Assembly (NCBI GenBank): GCA_032622095.1
Contig: CP136065.1
Span: forward strand, 247,753,474 to 247,817,473
Length of the DNA stretch: 64,000 bases
Reading direction: 5' to 3'
Source: Siphonodentalium dalli
Taxonomy: Eukaryota; Mollusca; Scaphopoda; Gadilida; Siphonodentaliidae
The position numbers and the translations under genes were made by a program. Positions 42,488 through 52,510 of the stretch are shown here, one piece after another. Position 1 is the first letter of the stretch, and each line of letters starts with the position of its first letter. The notes beneath the pieces are model-generated. The model was not told the DNA's origin. It did no database searches and saw only the letters and a list, made by a program, of their open reading frames with translations.

Positions 42488-42830
42488 AATACAATACAAT
42501 ACAATACAATAATTAATTTGTATAGCGCTCAATATTATGAGTACATATTCAACGGCGCTTTACATTACATCGAGCTCATTGCCTAATCAGCATAATACAT
42601 GTACATGCACATATATCTAGGAATTAAATGCTACATCAAATAGATATGTTTTGAGGCCGGTCTTAAACTTATTTAAATCAGTGAATATTTTTAAGTGAGG
42701 TGGAATGCTATTCCAAAGATGTGGACCTGCAAATGAAAATGCCCTATCGCCAAACGTTTTCTGTTTGTTGAAAGGAATGTACAAAAGCATACTACTATCA
42801 GATCGTATGAATTAAGTAATTGTATGTAGA
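42486..42830 (-). mobile_element. 5'-truncated LINE, second of two in C4
   Basis: Minus strand: a reverse-transcriptase C-terminus (42617-42811), then a trailer with gtaatgtaaagcgccgttga, atatgtactcataatattga and gcgctatacaaattaattat. It ends in a (TATTG)n microsatellite at 42486-42512. A GCGCTATA...AA(A/T)TTATT-like end plus a short microsatellite is typical of CR1/L2-group LINE 3' ends. Confidence 0.85.
42617..42811 (-). pseudogene. LINE reverse transcriptase, last 64 residues
   Basis: One uninterrupted minus-strand frame ends at the stop 42617-42619. It reads SSMLLYIPFNKQKTFGDRAF, SFAGPHLWNSIPPHLKIFTD and LNKFKTGLKTYLFDVAFNS. The (T)FGDRAFS-x-A-GP-x-LWNSIP block followed by a K-rich L-x-TYLF tail is the well-known C-terminal signature of CR1/L2/Rex-type LINE ORF2 proteins. 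No in-frame Met at the expected start, and the element is cut off upstream. Confidence 0.88.
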
Positions 42831-42914
42831 CAAATGACCGTTTGTTGAATTTATTATCTGAACATTTCCTAAGGGAACTACTCGTCAATGAGTATTTAGT
42901 ATAGAAAGGGTTAA

Positions 42915-43489
42915 GACATTATTCCAGGGGTCAGTACAATAACACTTCTATTCATGTAAATCAAAAGATGGTCAAAAATGAAAGTCAGCGATTAGCAAGG
43001 TCACTTCTACTGATATCCTACTAAGACGAAATTATCATACATGTAACATACGAATCCAATTATAAAACAGCCAATGTGAGGTGTAGTATTGCCAACAATT
43101 AAAATAAAAATTGTAAATTACATGTAGTTTCATAATATTGATGCCTGGTGAATTTGCTCTGATGCTAACTTGTCATTCGCCTTTCTAGTCTGTGAAATCT
43201 CCAGATTGTGCAGACCAATACTCCAATAGACATCATTACCTGAGTATTTTCTTGGGGGAAATGCAGACAATAAATGACAGATAGGCTTAGTGAGAGCTGA
43301 ATGCCTGGAGTCTTTATTCAATTGCATATTAATTGGTTTAGAATAGACCTGAATTATTCAGTTTGTTTTTGGTGCATCTGCATCCCTGGTAAGTTACAAA
43401 CAAATTCATGCTGACATCTGTAGAAGTTTGTTTCTGGTTTCATAGGGATCTGAATTACAATTATATCAATTAAATAGAGTGGAGAATAG
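42915..43489. other. Unassigned DNA
   Basis: No gene or repeat family recognised. Confidence 0.5.
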
Positions 43490-44062
43490 AACTATGTCAC
43501 CTTTTATCTTGTGCTATTTCATAAAACTATCATGAACTTTTTGGTATCCACAACAGTAAAAAGACTTGTATGGGACATGAGCCACCCTCCCCCACATAAA
43601 CGTAAATTTTGAAAGATGGCAATTTGTTGGTATATATAACATTATTTCATGAAATTTTGTGTGGAAATACTATAATTTGTTACCATTTATGACTAAAATT
43701 TCTTGGAAAATGTTCTGCAATATTCTTTTGGAAAATATTAAGTCAGGGGGTGTTGCAATGTATTTTCTCAAAATTTTAATTTCAGTTCTTCCCAAAGTGG
43801 GAGAGGGGAGAGTATACAATTGAACTGTGCCACCTTTTATCTTGTGCTATGTCATAAAACCACATAAATGTAAATTTTGAAAGATGGCAATTTGTTGGTA
43901 AATATAACATTATTTCATGAAATTTTGTGTGAACATACTATTATTTGTTACAGTTTATGACTATAATTTCTTGGAAAAAAATAAGTCAGGGGGTGTTGCA
44001 ATGTATTTTCTCAAAATTTTAATTTAAGTTCTTCCTGAAGTGGGAGAGGGGAGAGTATACTA
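43490..44062 (+). repeat. Two-copy tandem duplication, period about 330 bp
   Basis: Copy 1 (43499-43817) and copy 2 (43831-44059) share caccttttatcttgtgctat, cataaaac, taaattttgaaagatggcaa, tttgttggta, ttatttcatgaaattttgtg, caatgtattttctcaaaatt and gtgggagaggggagagtata. Copy 2 lacks about 90 bp of copy 1 in two places. Confidence 0.92.
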
Positions 44063-44819
44063 TTGAGAATGAAAACCCCTTTCTAAACATCAGCTAGACT
44101 CTCTGGAAGCAGTTACTAGTTATAAATGACAAGGGTTAGTGAAAACACAATGGCCAGATCTGAGCTCAGGTTACCAATAAAATTTAATTGATAATTAAAC
44201 CCTCACAGCTTTTGGTCAGTTTATAGACCTCTGGATGGAGAGCAGGAATGTTGGGGTTTTACTGCACAATGAATCAATTCAGTGGAAACAACCTACTAAT
44301 AAACCCAGGGTACTAAAATGGAGTTTCTGTCTCAGAGAGGGAGGAGAGAAATGATCAAAGAGTTTAATGATCTGAAGTGTGATTTGACCTGGAGCATTGT
44401 GGGATAATTGGAGGGGAGGCATGGATGGAGAGCTAACCCAAACAATAGGTAAAAATGCGATAATTAGGGGGGAAATACACCATTGATGGGAGACCTGATT
44501 CAAATATAAAAAAAAATCCCCCCCCCCCTTGACCAACAAGGACAGATAATTGGAGGGGAGATGGAGGAGAGCTAACCCAATCAAAGGTAAAAATGCAATA
44601 ATTAGGTAAATACACCATCGATGGGAGACCTGACTCAAACGTTTAATAAGAATTCTCCTGACCAACTCCATACAATTTTTCTTTGAATAATTTGGTCTGC
44701 CATCCAGGTCTCATGAATTTGTTTCACATGCAGAACCATTCTTACCTCAGTATCAGACCCCATAATTAGCATCTTTTTCTCTCCCTGATCACAACCAACT
44801 TACATAATCCATTTATAGG
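44063..44819 (+). repeat. Unassigned DNA with a roughly 142-bp duplication
   Basis: gataattggaggggag, gagagctaacccaa, aggtaaaaatgc, aataattagg, aaatacaccat(t/c)gatggg and agacctga occur at 44403-44510 and again at 44545-44640. A C-run (about 12) lies at 44517-44528. The long minus frame across it (44279-44671) is an artefact of the duplication: its two halves repeat the same peptide. Confidence 0.8.
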
Positions 44820-45036
44820 TACAGTAATGTTCTAAGTAATCGACTTCTTAACCACAGCAGAATTATGGGTAACTTTTCAGGATTTAGTTGGAAATATGGC
44901 TTGTTGCCATTCATCGGAAAGCTCTCGGGGAGAGCTTTCCGATGAATGGCAACAAGCCATATATCCGACTAAATCCTGAAAAGTTACCCATAATTCTGCT
45001 GTGGTTAAGAAGTCGATTACTTAGAGCAGCACTGTA
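44820..45036. mobile_element. Family E MITE copy E4, full-length palindrome
   Basis: 217 bp between TA dinucleotides. Arms of about 107 bases (CAGTAATGTTCTAAGTAATC, ttaaccacagcagaattatg, ggtaacttttcaggatttag, gccattcatcggaaagctct) are mirrored with almost no loop: the centre is ctctcgggGAGAG. Any transcript would form a very long hairpin. Confidence 0.97.
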
Positions 45037-45085
45037 TTGCCTGGATACTTAATAGTCAGACAGTTCATATATCTCATCCATCTTA

Positions 45086-45316
45086 TTAACACTTCCATGA
45101 CTGGAGCTTCCTGAAATTTTGTGAAAACCCTGTGCCAATACATTCTCTTACAAATTTGAGTATCCCATAGGGAGCCTTGCATATATAAGAGAATACATAG
45201 CCTAACAATATTTACCTTGACCTTGTAAGCCAGTACATTCTCTTATATATAAGAAAATGCACTGCCACAGGATCTTTAATGCTGTGCCAGCATAGATCCC
45301 TTCATGAAAGGGTTAA
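45086..45316 (-). mobile_element. Family D MITE copy D3 (TTAA target)
   Basis: TTAACACTTCCATGACTGGA at the left, and cagcatagatcccttcatga then aaGGGTTAA at the right. Reverse orientation relative to D1, with cctgaaattttgtgaaaacc, tagggagccttgcatatata, aatatttaccttgaccttgt and aagaaaatgcactgccacag. Internal hairpins are degraded. Confidence 0.87.
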
Positions 45317-45637
45317 AACCAAAACCAAGGTAGCTGTAACCACAGGATGGGATCCCTAACTCAATATTGGGCAAGGAAGACTGATGAGGGAAAAACACAA
45401 GAAATTAAATTTGCAGAATTTAACTGAAGGGTACCAATTTTTAGTTTCAGTTTTACATCCACTTCATTTTTTCCATAGAACTTTGCAAATACTCAATCTC
45501 TGAAAAATTTATTTCAAAATACTGCCTACATAAATTGCATCTGAACATTGTGAATATAGGAATATCAATACTATTTAGCTCTGGTGAATTGAATTAACCG
45601 GTTGTACATTGAGAACTCACATGATAAATTAGGGAAA
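45317..45637. other. Unassigned DNA
   Basis: No gene or repeat family recognised in the short interval between D3 and E5. Confidence 0.5.
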
Positions 45638-45854
45638 TACAGTAATGCTCTAATTAATCGACTCCTTAACCACTGCAGAATTATGGGTAACTTTTCAGGA
45701 TTTAGTCGGAAATATGGCTTGTTGCCATTCATTGGAAAGCTCTCGGCGAGAGCTTTCCAATAAATGGCAACAAGCCATATTTCCGACTAAATCCTGAAAA
45801 ATTACCCATAATTCTGCTGTGGTAAAGGAGTCGATTAATTAGAGCATTACTGTA
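45638..45854. mobile_element. Family E MITE copy E5, full-length palindrome
   Basis: 217 bp, same length as E4, between TA sites. Ends CAGTAATGCTCTAATTAATC and AGAGCATTACTG. The two arms match at nearly every position, with gagagctttcc and ggaaagctctc meeting at the centre. It lies about 600 bp from E4 and 37 bp left of the assembly gap. Confidence 0.97.
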
Positions 45855-45891
45855 GCATCAAAATGAGCAGGGTAGGGGTGACAGAAATATT

Positions 45892-45991
45892 NNNNNNNNN
45901 NNNNNNNNNNNNNNNNNNNNNNNNNNNNNNNNNNNNNNNNNNNNNNNNNNNNNNNNNNNNNNNNNNNNNNNNNNNNNNNNNNNNNNNNNNN
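45892..45991. other. Assembly gap of exactly 100 N
   Basis: A run of exactly 100 N is a convention for a scaffold gap of unknown size. The left side is 37 bp from a 217-bp palindrome. The right side (ttgcgcttaagcgaaataag, cttacctaagcgcaat) is itself locally self-complementary and resembles the core of family I. Confidence 0.99.
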
Positions 45992-46070
45992 CTATTTATT
46001 GCGCTTAAGCGAAATAAGACATTTCTTACCTAAGCGCAATTACATATCTGGCTCCTCATTCTTATTGTGC

Positions 46071-46558
46071 TTAAAGGTACTCAATCCGAACAGAGGGTCC
46101 CCATCTCAACAGATTCCAACAACAACAATCCGATCAGAGGGTCCTATATTACTATTTCTTTGGCTTTGGGGGTAAAAAATATTTGATTCGATTCGAGGAA
46201 CCCATCAAACAAAGCTCAGAGTTATTAGATATTGATTTTTGAAATTTGTTAGTTTCTCGAGATGAGTACTAATAATTGCCGTCAGTTTCGTAACCTGCGC
46301 GAGATGTGTACACCAAAACACTATTCAAACAGACAAGGATGGATAACTCTAAAATCAAGTGGTAATAATAACGCAATTTTGACTGAGTTCTGGGCCAGAA
46401 AGTATTCCCGATAATGAAAAATAATAGATTTCTAAAATCGATATCTAACAAATCTGAGCTTTGATGGGTGACTTCCTCGACTCAAATCAAATATTTTTGA
46501 CCCCCGAATCCATTGAAATAGTAACTGAGAGGAGTTTTATCGGATTGAGTACCTTTAA
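46071..46558 (+). mobile_element. Family F MITE copy F3 (second subfamily)
   Basis: TTAA flanks with ends AGGTACTCAATCCGAACAGA and CGGATTGAGTACCT. Shares with F4 and F6 a doubled head (ggtccccatctcaacagatt, ccaacaacaacaatccgatc) and an interior with a gattcgaggaaccc/ggttcctcgactc-type inversion. The foldback is imperfect. Confidence 0.92.
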
Positions 46559-47215
46559 CGTATGTTGCTTTTGTTGCATTCCATGGAGTATGGATCATGT
46601 TGGTCTATTACTTTCCACCCAAATTATCAGACCCAACTTTTATTCAGATCAAGATCATTATATTTGATGTGTCTAGCAACATCAATTAATATTTTTTTAA
46701 TCATTTATTTCAATTACTTTTTTAGCTGCATACAAACAAGACATTTCAATGAATACATTTAGTTCTGAACTGGAGTTTGTGGGTTAAATGTTGGCCAATT
46801 GTTTTTTTTTATATTGAAACTTAACTGTATCTGCCTTTTATCCTTCAACTATTGTTTGTCAGTCTTGTGTCGGTTAGGACCAAACTGGCACTCTCTGAAC
46901 ATTGTTCCTCCAATCACAAAAGGAGGATAGCCATCAAATACTAAGCTGTGTTCCCTTGAATTGGTGTAGTTTGTGTCTTGCCATCAGATTTTGTGCTTCA
47001 TGTCATCATCAATTTCTGTAATGTTAAATATTTCAGTTATTTTCCGACTTGTTTCAAGCTTTGTCACAGTTGTGATCTAAATTGTCTGATATTTTCAGAC
47101 ATGCTTACGGGTGGATACTATAAGTTACATGGCATGTTGAGGGGGAATATGGTGTGGTATACACCGGTAGAGGATCGTATCCCCCTGAGGCGAATGCTGA
47201 GGGGATAAGAGAGTC
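46559..47215. other. Unassigned DNA
   Basis: Contains a relic of the 3479-3622 foldback at about 46571-46605 (gcattccatggagtatggat, then ttggtct). No gene recognised. Confidence 0.5.
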
Positions 47216-47630
47216 GGTAGAGGCTCAAATTGGAATCACAGGGACCCTATTTGGCTTTATGTAACTGATACTGCTCTGGTATGAACTGATGAGGCTCAAA
47301 TTTGAATCACAGGAACCCTACTTGGCTTTATATAACTGGTACCCGCTCTGGTATGAACTGATGAGGCTCAAATTGGAATCACAGGGACCCTAATTGGCTT
47401 TATATAACTGATACTGTTCTGGTATGAACTGATGGAGCTCAAATTGGAATCACATGGACCCTATTTGACTTTATATAACTGGTACCCCGCTCTGGTATGA
47501 ACTGATGATGCTCAAATTGGTTTCACAGGGACCCTATTTGGCTTTATATAACTGTTACCACTCTGGTATGAACTGATGAGGCTCAAATTTTATTCACAGG
47601 GACCCTATTCGGCTTTATAATGACGATAAG
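47216..47630 (+). repeat. Six-copy 71-73-bp tandem array
   Basis: gctcaaatt starts units at 47223, 47294, 47366, 47437, 47510 and 47581 (steps 71, 72, 71, 73, 71). Each unit has (gg)aatcacagggaccctatt, ggctttatataactg, ta(c)cgctctggtatgaactg and atga. The last unit is truncated after ggctttat. A moderately old array with point changes and 1-2 bp indels. Confidence 0.96.
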
Positions 47631-50600
47631 TGATCATTGGTATATAATGTAAATATTATCAATAAATGGATCAAATTCACATCTAACCAATTCAGTGCAC
47701 ATTCTTTGTAGCTGTCTCTACTATAGGCGATATTTTGGTGACATCACAAGTCACGTGTCAAAACATCCACAAACCAGCTGGTAGGCAGAAAGATGGAATC
47801 GCAGTGCATTCTCATAGAAGATATGATCGCGTGTTTGATAATCTATTAATAAAAACCAAAGTAAAACAGTAAAAACAAATTAAGGAAATAGTTATTGTGT
47901 TATTGGATGTTCCAATAGACTCAAACATGTTCAGAATAAGATATGATTGGCTAGCAAATATATGATATATGAAATATTGTGAGCGACGGACATATGAAAT
48001 TATAACCAAAGAATAAAAGATCGACCTTTGTTTTTAAAGTTTAAATTTTATCGCAAAATGGTGTGATAATTACAAACTTTTCCGACTTCGTTTGCATACC
48101 TTACAATTATATTGAAACTTCCATCATTCCCACTGTACATGTAGCACAGCTGTAAATTCTTATATATTGAGCTGGCTTTCATTTTTTTTATTTTATTTTT
48201 CGTTTGTAAATTTTGTCGCTACTATATTTATTCGTCTAAAAATCTTTGAGTTTCTACTCCCGTATCTCAAGAGCAAAGGGCGCCAAGACATTCAACCGAG
48301 GGCAAACGGGTGCGGCAGTGCATGTTTTCCTGCCCATGGCATAATTCAGATTCTGCAGTGAAGCATTAATGATAGAGCAAAAGCTAACGACTGATCAGTC
48401 AAATAATATTTTAGTGACAAATATTTTTTTCATAGAGTTAAAGGCACGGACGGCGTTCGTTGTAGAAATATTCATATTTGTTCAAATCACCATCAACAGA
48501 AGGAATATTAAAATATATATAGTTTTGTTCATATGCCAAAAATAATCAGCGCGTAAATAGCATATTGTCGTCAAGACGTACAAAGGTGTACGTAAACAAG
48601 AGCCTGCTCGTGTTACAGCAGTTTTGCTTCTGTTTACATAACACAGCACAATTCTATTGGTTAATCACACACAAATGATATAAACGCTCTTTATTATTTC
48701 CATATCAGGAAAACAATAACAAATAACGCTCTTTATGTTTACCATATCCAGATCTAAACAAAAGCCAGGTTCTGTAACGTTTTTTGCTTTTGTTTACAAA
48801 ACAAAGGAAAAACATTTGACAATAACATACTGTTTATGCAATATTTCTGGTATATAAGAACAAAGTATGTCTATATTTTACTATTCTTTCTGTTTATGGT
48901 GGTTTTTGACGGAGGTGAATATTTTAACAGCATACCCACCGCCAACGCCGCCCGCATCTTTAAAATAGTCTATGAAATGAGAAATTGAGTTAATGTTTCC
49001 TTAACCCAACTTGCTGTTCAATCAAATAAGTTACTAGAATATTCTAATATTATTATAAATTTCAACTTTGTAACCAATAAACAAATGTACTTGCCACAAA
49101 AGACTTAATCGAGTAATTGTTTAAGTATGGTACAATACAGAGGGTTTATTGTTAGTATATCACCGATAGCGCTGGATATCATATGACTAAAGAGCATTTA
49201 TCTCACTTTTTTGTGAAAACGAATTGGAAAATTGCTGACTGCCATTTTGTCACCAAAGTATAGATATAAGGCTTACATAAAACTGCATGTAGACTGGCAA
49301 TTATTTTTTTTTTTTACCGACGTATCTTATATCTCCTTTGAAATTACATATACAGACATTGGAAGTTCAAACGGTACTAGGTGAATTAAACTAGGGCTCA
49401 ATCTAGACAAACTTAAATTCGGCGTTATGCGAATTAATGATACTTTAAATTAATGCATATAAATGGAGAATTCAAGAATGTGAAGAGGCAAAATTACAAC
49501 AAAGACAACTGAATTCATAAACTTGACAATGCTTGGTTCGTATTGGATTATCCGAGCGAAGTTACCAAATACAAAACAATAACAACCCCAGTAATATTAT
49601 GACCAAATGTCAGACAATCCTCCAAATTGTCACTATAAATCGTTATCATATCCACGCCAGTTTTTTTTAGAAACAAATAATGTAATATGTTCTTGTGACA
49701 ATGTAAGAAATTTACAATAAATATTTCACGTATAAGACGAAAGTATAGCATGTTTTGTGAGAAGGCATTGTGTGTTTATGTGCTAATCTATACACAGCTG
49801 GCCGTTGTTTATATCGTTTGTGCCTACCAGCAATAATAGCACGTGTTCGCATGAGGTCATTGTTTGTATACAAAGATATCGCCTATAGAATATCGAAATG
49901 GTATCATAAGAAATAATGAAGTCAGTAAGCATGCATGTAGCTGAAGTTCGACATATATATGAAATTATGCTAGATCAGTTTCATCAGTCATGCAATACTT
50001 CAGTGGTCTATATACAGGGTTTCATCTAGGGGTTGGGGGAATGTGGCCGTATTTGGGAAGCACATACCCGGCGCCCTGTCGGGAGAAAATTATAATGTTT
50101 ATCACTGAAAAGTAGCCATTTCTTTTCACATGAGACAACAAGCAGGAACATTGAAGCTTTGTATAGAAACCAAATTAAAACATATCATCTTTCTTTGATC
50201 TCAAGTTAATGAACTAAAAGGCATGTAAGCACCACAACATACAATGGATACAACGACTTTTATAACAGTAGCAATATTAAAAGCCGACATCAAAGAAATT
50301 ACTGGGGTTGGAAAGACACATTGTCACACTCAGTGTCAAGCGTACTCTAGCAGTAATAAGTGTTACGTCAGAGCTCATGTCACGTGCTTTGCACATGTTC
50401 TGCATGCCTGCTTTCTTTGTATTTTATACAGTACCAATCAAAACAAGTTGGTGTAAACTCAAAAGCCATTCCTCAGATGGAGATGACCACATGCTGGATT
50501 CGTAAAATGGATAATTTTGCATTCATTGGATAGGGAATAAATACACTGATAATAGCTATTAATTTTTTTATTTTTTTTAGTTTTAATTAAACATTTCTTT

Positions 50601-50814
50601 GACACAGACCTTGTTTTGAGGTAAAAGGTCCGCACTGCAAAAACTCACCTGTGTTCATGGTTGTAGCTCAGTATTCAGCCACCCTCCCACCCCCCTAAGT
50701 CAAAATAAGTCGAAAATGAGGCGTAACTTAAAAAAAAAAGTCTTACCAAACCGCAATTAGCATCATGCGAAGAGGCAGTCCTAAGGAGATTGCATACAAA
50801 AAACTTTTGAAATT
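47631..50814. other. Long stretch with few repeats
   Basis: About 3.2 kb without MITE, LINE or array. A weak pair of similar segments lies at 48608-48650 and 48771-48810 (tgcttctgtttacataac and tgcttttgtttacaaaac). Open frames of 64-70 codons are not recognisable. If a host exon or conserved regulatory element exists in this window it may lie here, but nothing in the sequence proves it. Confidence 0.45.
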
Positions 50815-50945
50815 GGTTCATTGTTGTTCGAGTTATGAGGTCAGACGGACGGGACAGACGGACACACGGAGGGAGAAAGCGTGACGGACGGACGCAGTCA
50901 ATCCAGTATACCCCCCCCCCCATTTTCTTCGAAACCGGGGGTATA
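50815..50945 (+). repeat. GACGGAC tract and TATACCCC/GGGGTATAA hairpin
   Basis: gttgttcgagttatgaggtc is followed by cagacggacgggacagacgg, gacggacggacgcagtcaat and a terminal stem, tataCCCCC against GGGGGtataa, with a C-run and attttcttcgaaa between. Same architecture as 17030-17400 and the end of the 54840-55490 block. Confidence 0.7.
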
Positions 50946-51823
50946 ATGACTGTATGATGGCTGATTTCAGCTATTGTAGCTGAATTTTCAGTATTTCACA
51001 TTGCCAGACATGCTCAGCATCAAGTCGATTCATGCCATGGTTATCTTTTAAATACAGGTTAACATAAAGTCACAAATTAGGGGTCAGTCGGTGCCAAATT
51101 ACTGCAATCGTTACTGGCTGGTGTCGGAAATTTGGTATGAGTGACAAGCCAGACAATCAATAAAACGAAATCAAGAAAATCGCAGATCACTTCCGTTTTC
51201 TTTTATATTTGGCGGGAAATTGAGTTATCGTTCTTAGTCTCAGACAATTGTGCGAAAATATCCAGACACGTTCGTGTCGATATGTTGGTACCTGGATTCG
51301 AGGTACTTATCTCAGCCGAATCATGAATTAAATTCAGAGTAAAATACACTTTGTCCAGAAAAAATTGTGAAAAGTGTGTCCCGCCTCAATCCTGAACTAA
51401 ATTTTCAACAGCTGTTTCTATTTAAAGCGTGAAATTTAAACACGGACTTGAGACTGCGGGGGCGTTAGGGGGTGGGGGAGACTTTGTCCAAACTTTCAGC
51501 AGTTGGAAATTTCATGACATAACATCAGTTGGAAACTTCATCCCAAATATATGTTAAAATATTTCTGATATTTTTTATTTTCCACCTAGAATTTAGTAAT
51601 TTTTTATATTTTTGTTTACCAAAAGTCGCATTATTTTATTACTTTCGGTCTGACATCAGTTGAAATAATTACCAACAGGAAATTTCCAACAGTTGAAAAG
51701 CCTGAGGTGTCAATTGAAAAAATAACACAAAGGCGGTGCAAATGGGACGTTGCGGATTAGAAATTTGGGCCTGGTTCAATGGAGTGCAGTTGGAAATTCT
51801 AAGTTAGACCTTTCCCCCAACTG
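50946..51823. other. Unassigned DNA with a diverged repeat
   Basis: About 51460-51730 (gggggtgggggagactttgt; cagcagttggaaatttcatg; caacaggaaatttccaacag) resembles in layout 55850-56110 (gggtggggtgtatcacccca; caacagttggatattgca-like; ggttggaaatatccaacaaa). An old non-coding repeat; low confidence. Confidence 0.45.
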
Positions 51824-52119
51824 ATGCCCACTAGAGATATAATCGAGGTACATAAACTGTTGAATTGTCATTATAAAATCAGTGCCTATGACCTATTAGA
51901 ACGAAATTCATCAGGAAGAACAAGAGGACATAATAAATATCTAAAGATGCGTACTGTTCACAAGGACGTAGGAAAAATATTTCTTCACGCAGAGAGTGCA
52001 TGGTCAATAGCTGGAACTCTCTGCCAGACTTCGCTGTTGAGGCTCCAACACTCGATCAATTCAAAATATGCATAGACTCATTCTTCTATGATATAAAATA
52101 CGAGTTCGTCGACAAGTAA
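51824..52119 (+). pseudogene. LINE reverse transcriptase C-terminus, frameshifted
   Basis: Frame 1 reads PTRDIIEVHKLLNCHYKISA, YDLLERNSSGRTRGHNKYLK and MRTVHKDVGKIFLHAES. A one-step frame change around 52000 is needed to continue VNSWNSLPDFAVEAPTLDQF, KICIDSFFYDIKYEFVDK to the stop at 52117-52119. The sequence R(G)D(I/L)IEV(Y/H)K(L/I)L, then (N)RTRGH, FxxR/E.(V)..WNSLP, V.APTL..FK is a textbook CR1/jockey-type ORF2 ending. Truncated at the 5' end and frameshifted, hence a dead copy. It is of a different subfamily from the fragments at 42037 and 36543, whose tails have the GDEYH motif. Confidence 0.9.
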
Positions 52120-52257
52120 TATTTTAAAGGCATGACTCACAAGAAAATATCGAATCATGATGCAGATATTTGTAAACAAACATTTCAAATAATGATATTG
52201 GGACGAAAATTCGCAAGACTTGTTCCGTATATATTACGATGATGATAATGATGACTA
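51824..52257 (+). mobile_element. 5'-truncated LINE remnant (fourth fragment)
   Basis: Consists of the reverse-transcriptase C-terminus (51824-52119), a roughly 120-bp trailer, and a terminal (A)TGATGATAATGATGA microsatellite at 52237-52255. Short microsatellite ends are typical of CR1-group LINEs. No target duplication was recognised. Confidence 0.82.
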
Positions 52258-52424
52258 GCCACATCCCTCAATTTCAGACTGGAACATGCGTCAAGATTGT
52301 TCTGGCATTAACCACGTTAATGATAGTAGCCTAAAAATCAAACGTGGAATCCTGTCTTGGACATTTCCCTTCAATAAATGGAACTCCTTATGCACTTGCA
52401 TGATCGATCGTCTGCTTATTTTTC

Positions 52425-52510
52425 CTGAACACCCCTCCATATGTATGATAAACCATTCCAATGTATACATTTATAACTGAGTGGGGGTCCATTTAGTATA
52501 GAAAGGGTTA
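52425..52510 (-). mobile_element. Family C fragment
   Basis: Reads ctgaacacccctccatatgt, accattccaatgtatacatt, tataactgagtgggggtcca and tttagtatagaaaggg-TTA. The TTA joins the left terminus of element Q at 52511. Confidence 0.8.

Larger units (their letters stand above)
41558..42914 (+). mobile_element. Family C element C4 split by LINE insertions
   Basis: The left part (TTAATTCTTTCTATACTAAA ... gtgggaaatgttcagataat, aagtt) ends at about 41727. The right part (acaaatgaccgtttgttgaa, tttattatctgaacatttcc, ... gtatttagtatagaaaggg-TTAA) starts at about 42832. The host element is thus interrupted by roughly 1.1 kb of LINE sequence. Confidence 0.85.

Noticed and set aside
42691-42888. 65-codon minus-strand open frame
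   Set aside because: It is a shifted-frame shadow of the LINE C-terminus at 42617-42811, which reads correctly in another frame.
44279-44671. 130-codon minus-strand open frame
   Set aside because: Its two halves are the same peptide because the DNA is a 142-bp direct duplication; no domain recognised.
48167-48361. A short frame with QPRANGCGSACF, vaguely like the NGCGS motif of group XII phospholipase A2
   Set aside because: Only five residues match, the following calcium-loop and His-Asp region is absent, and a stop follows soon after.
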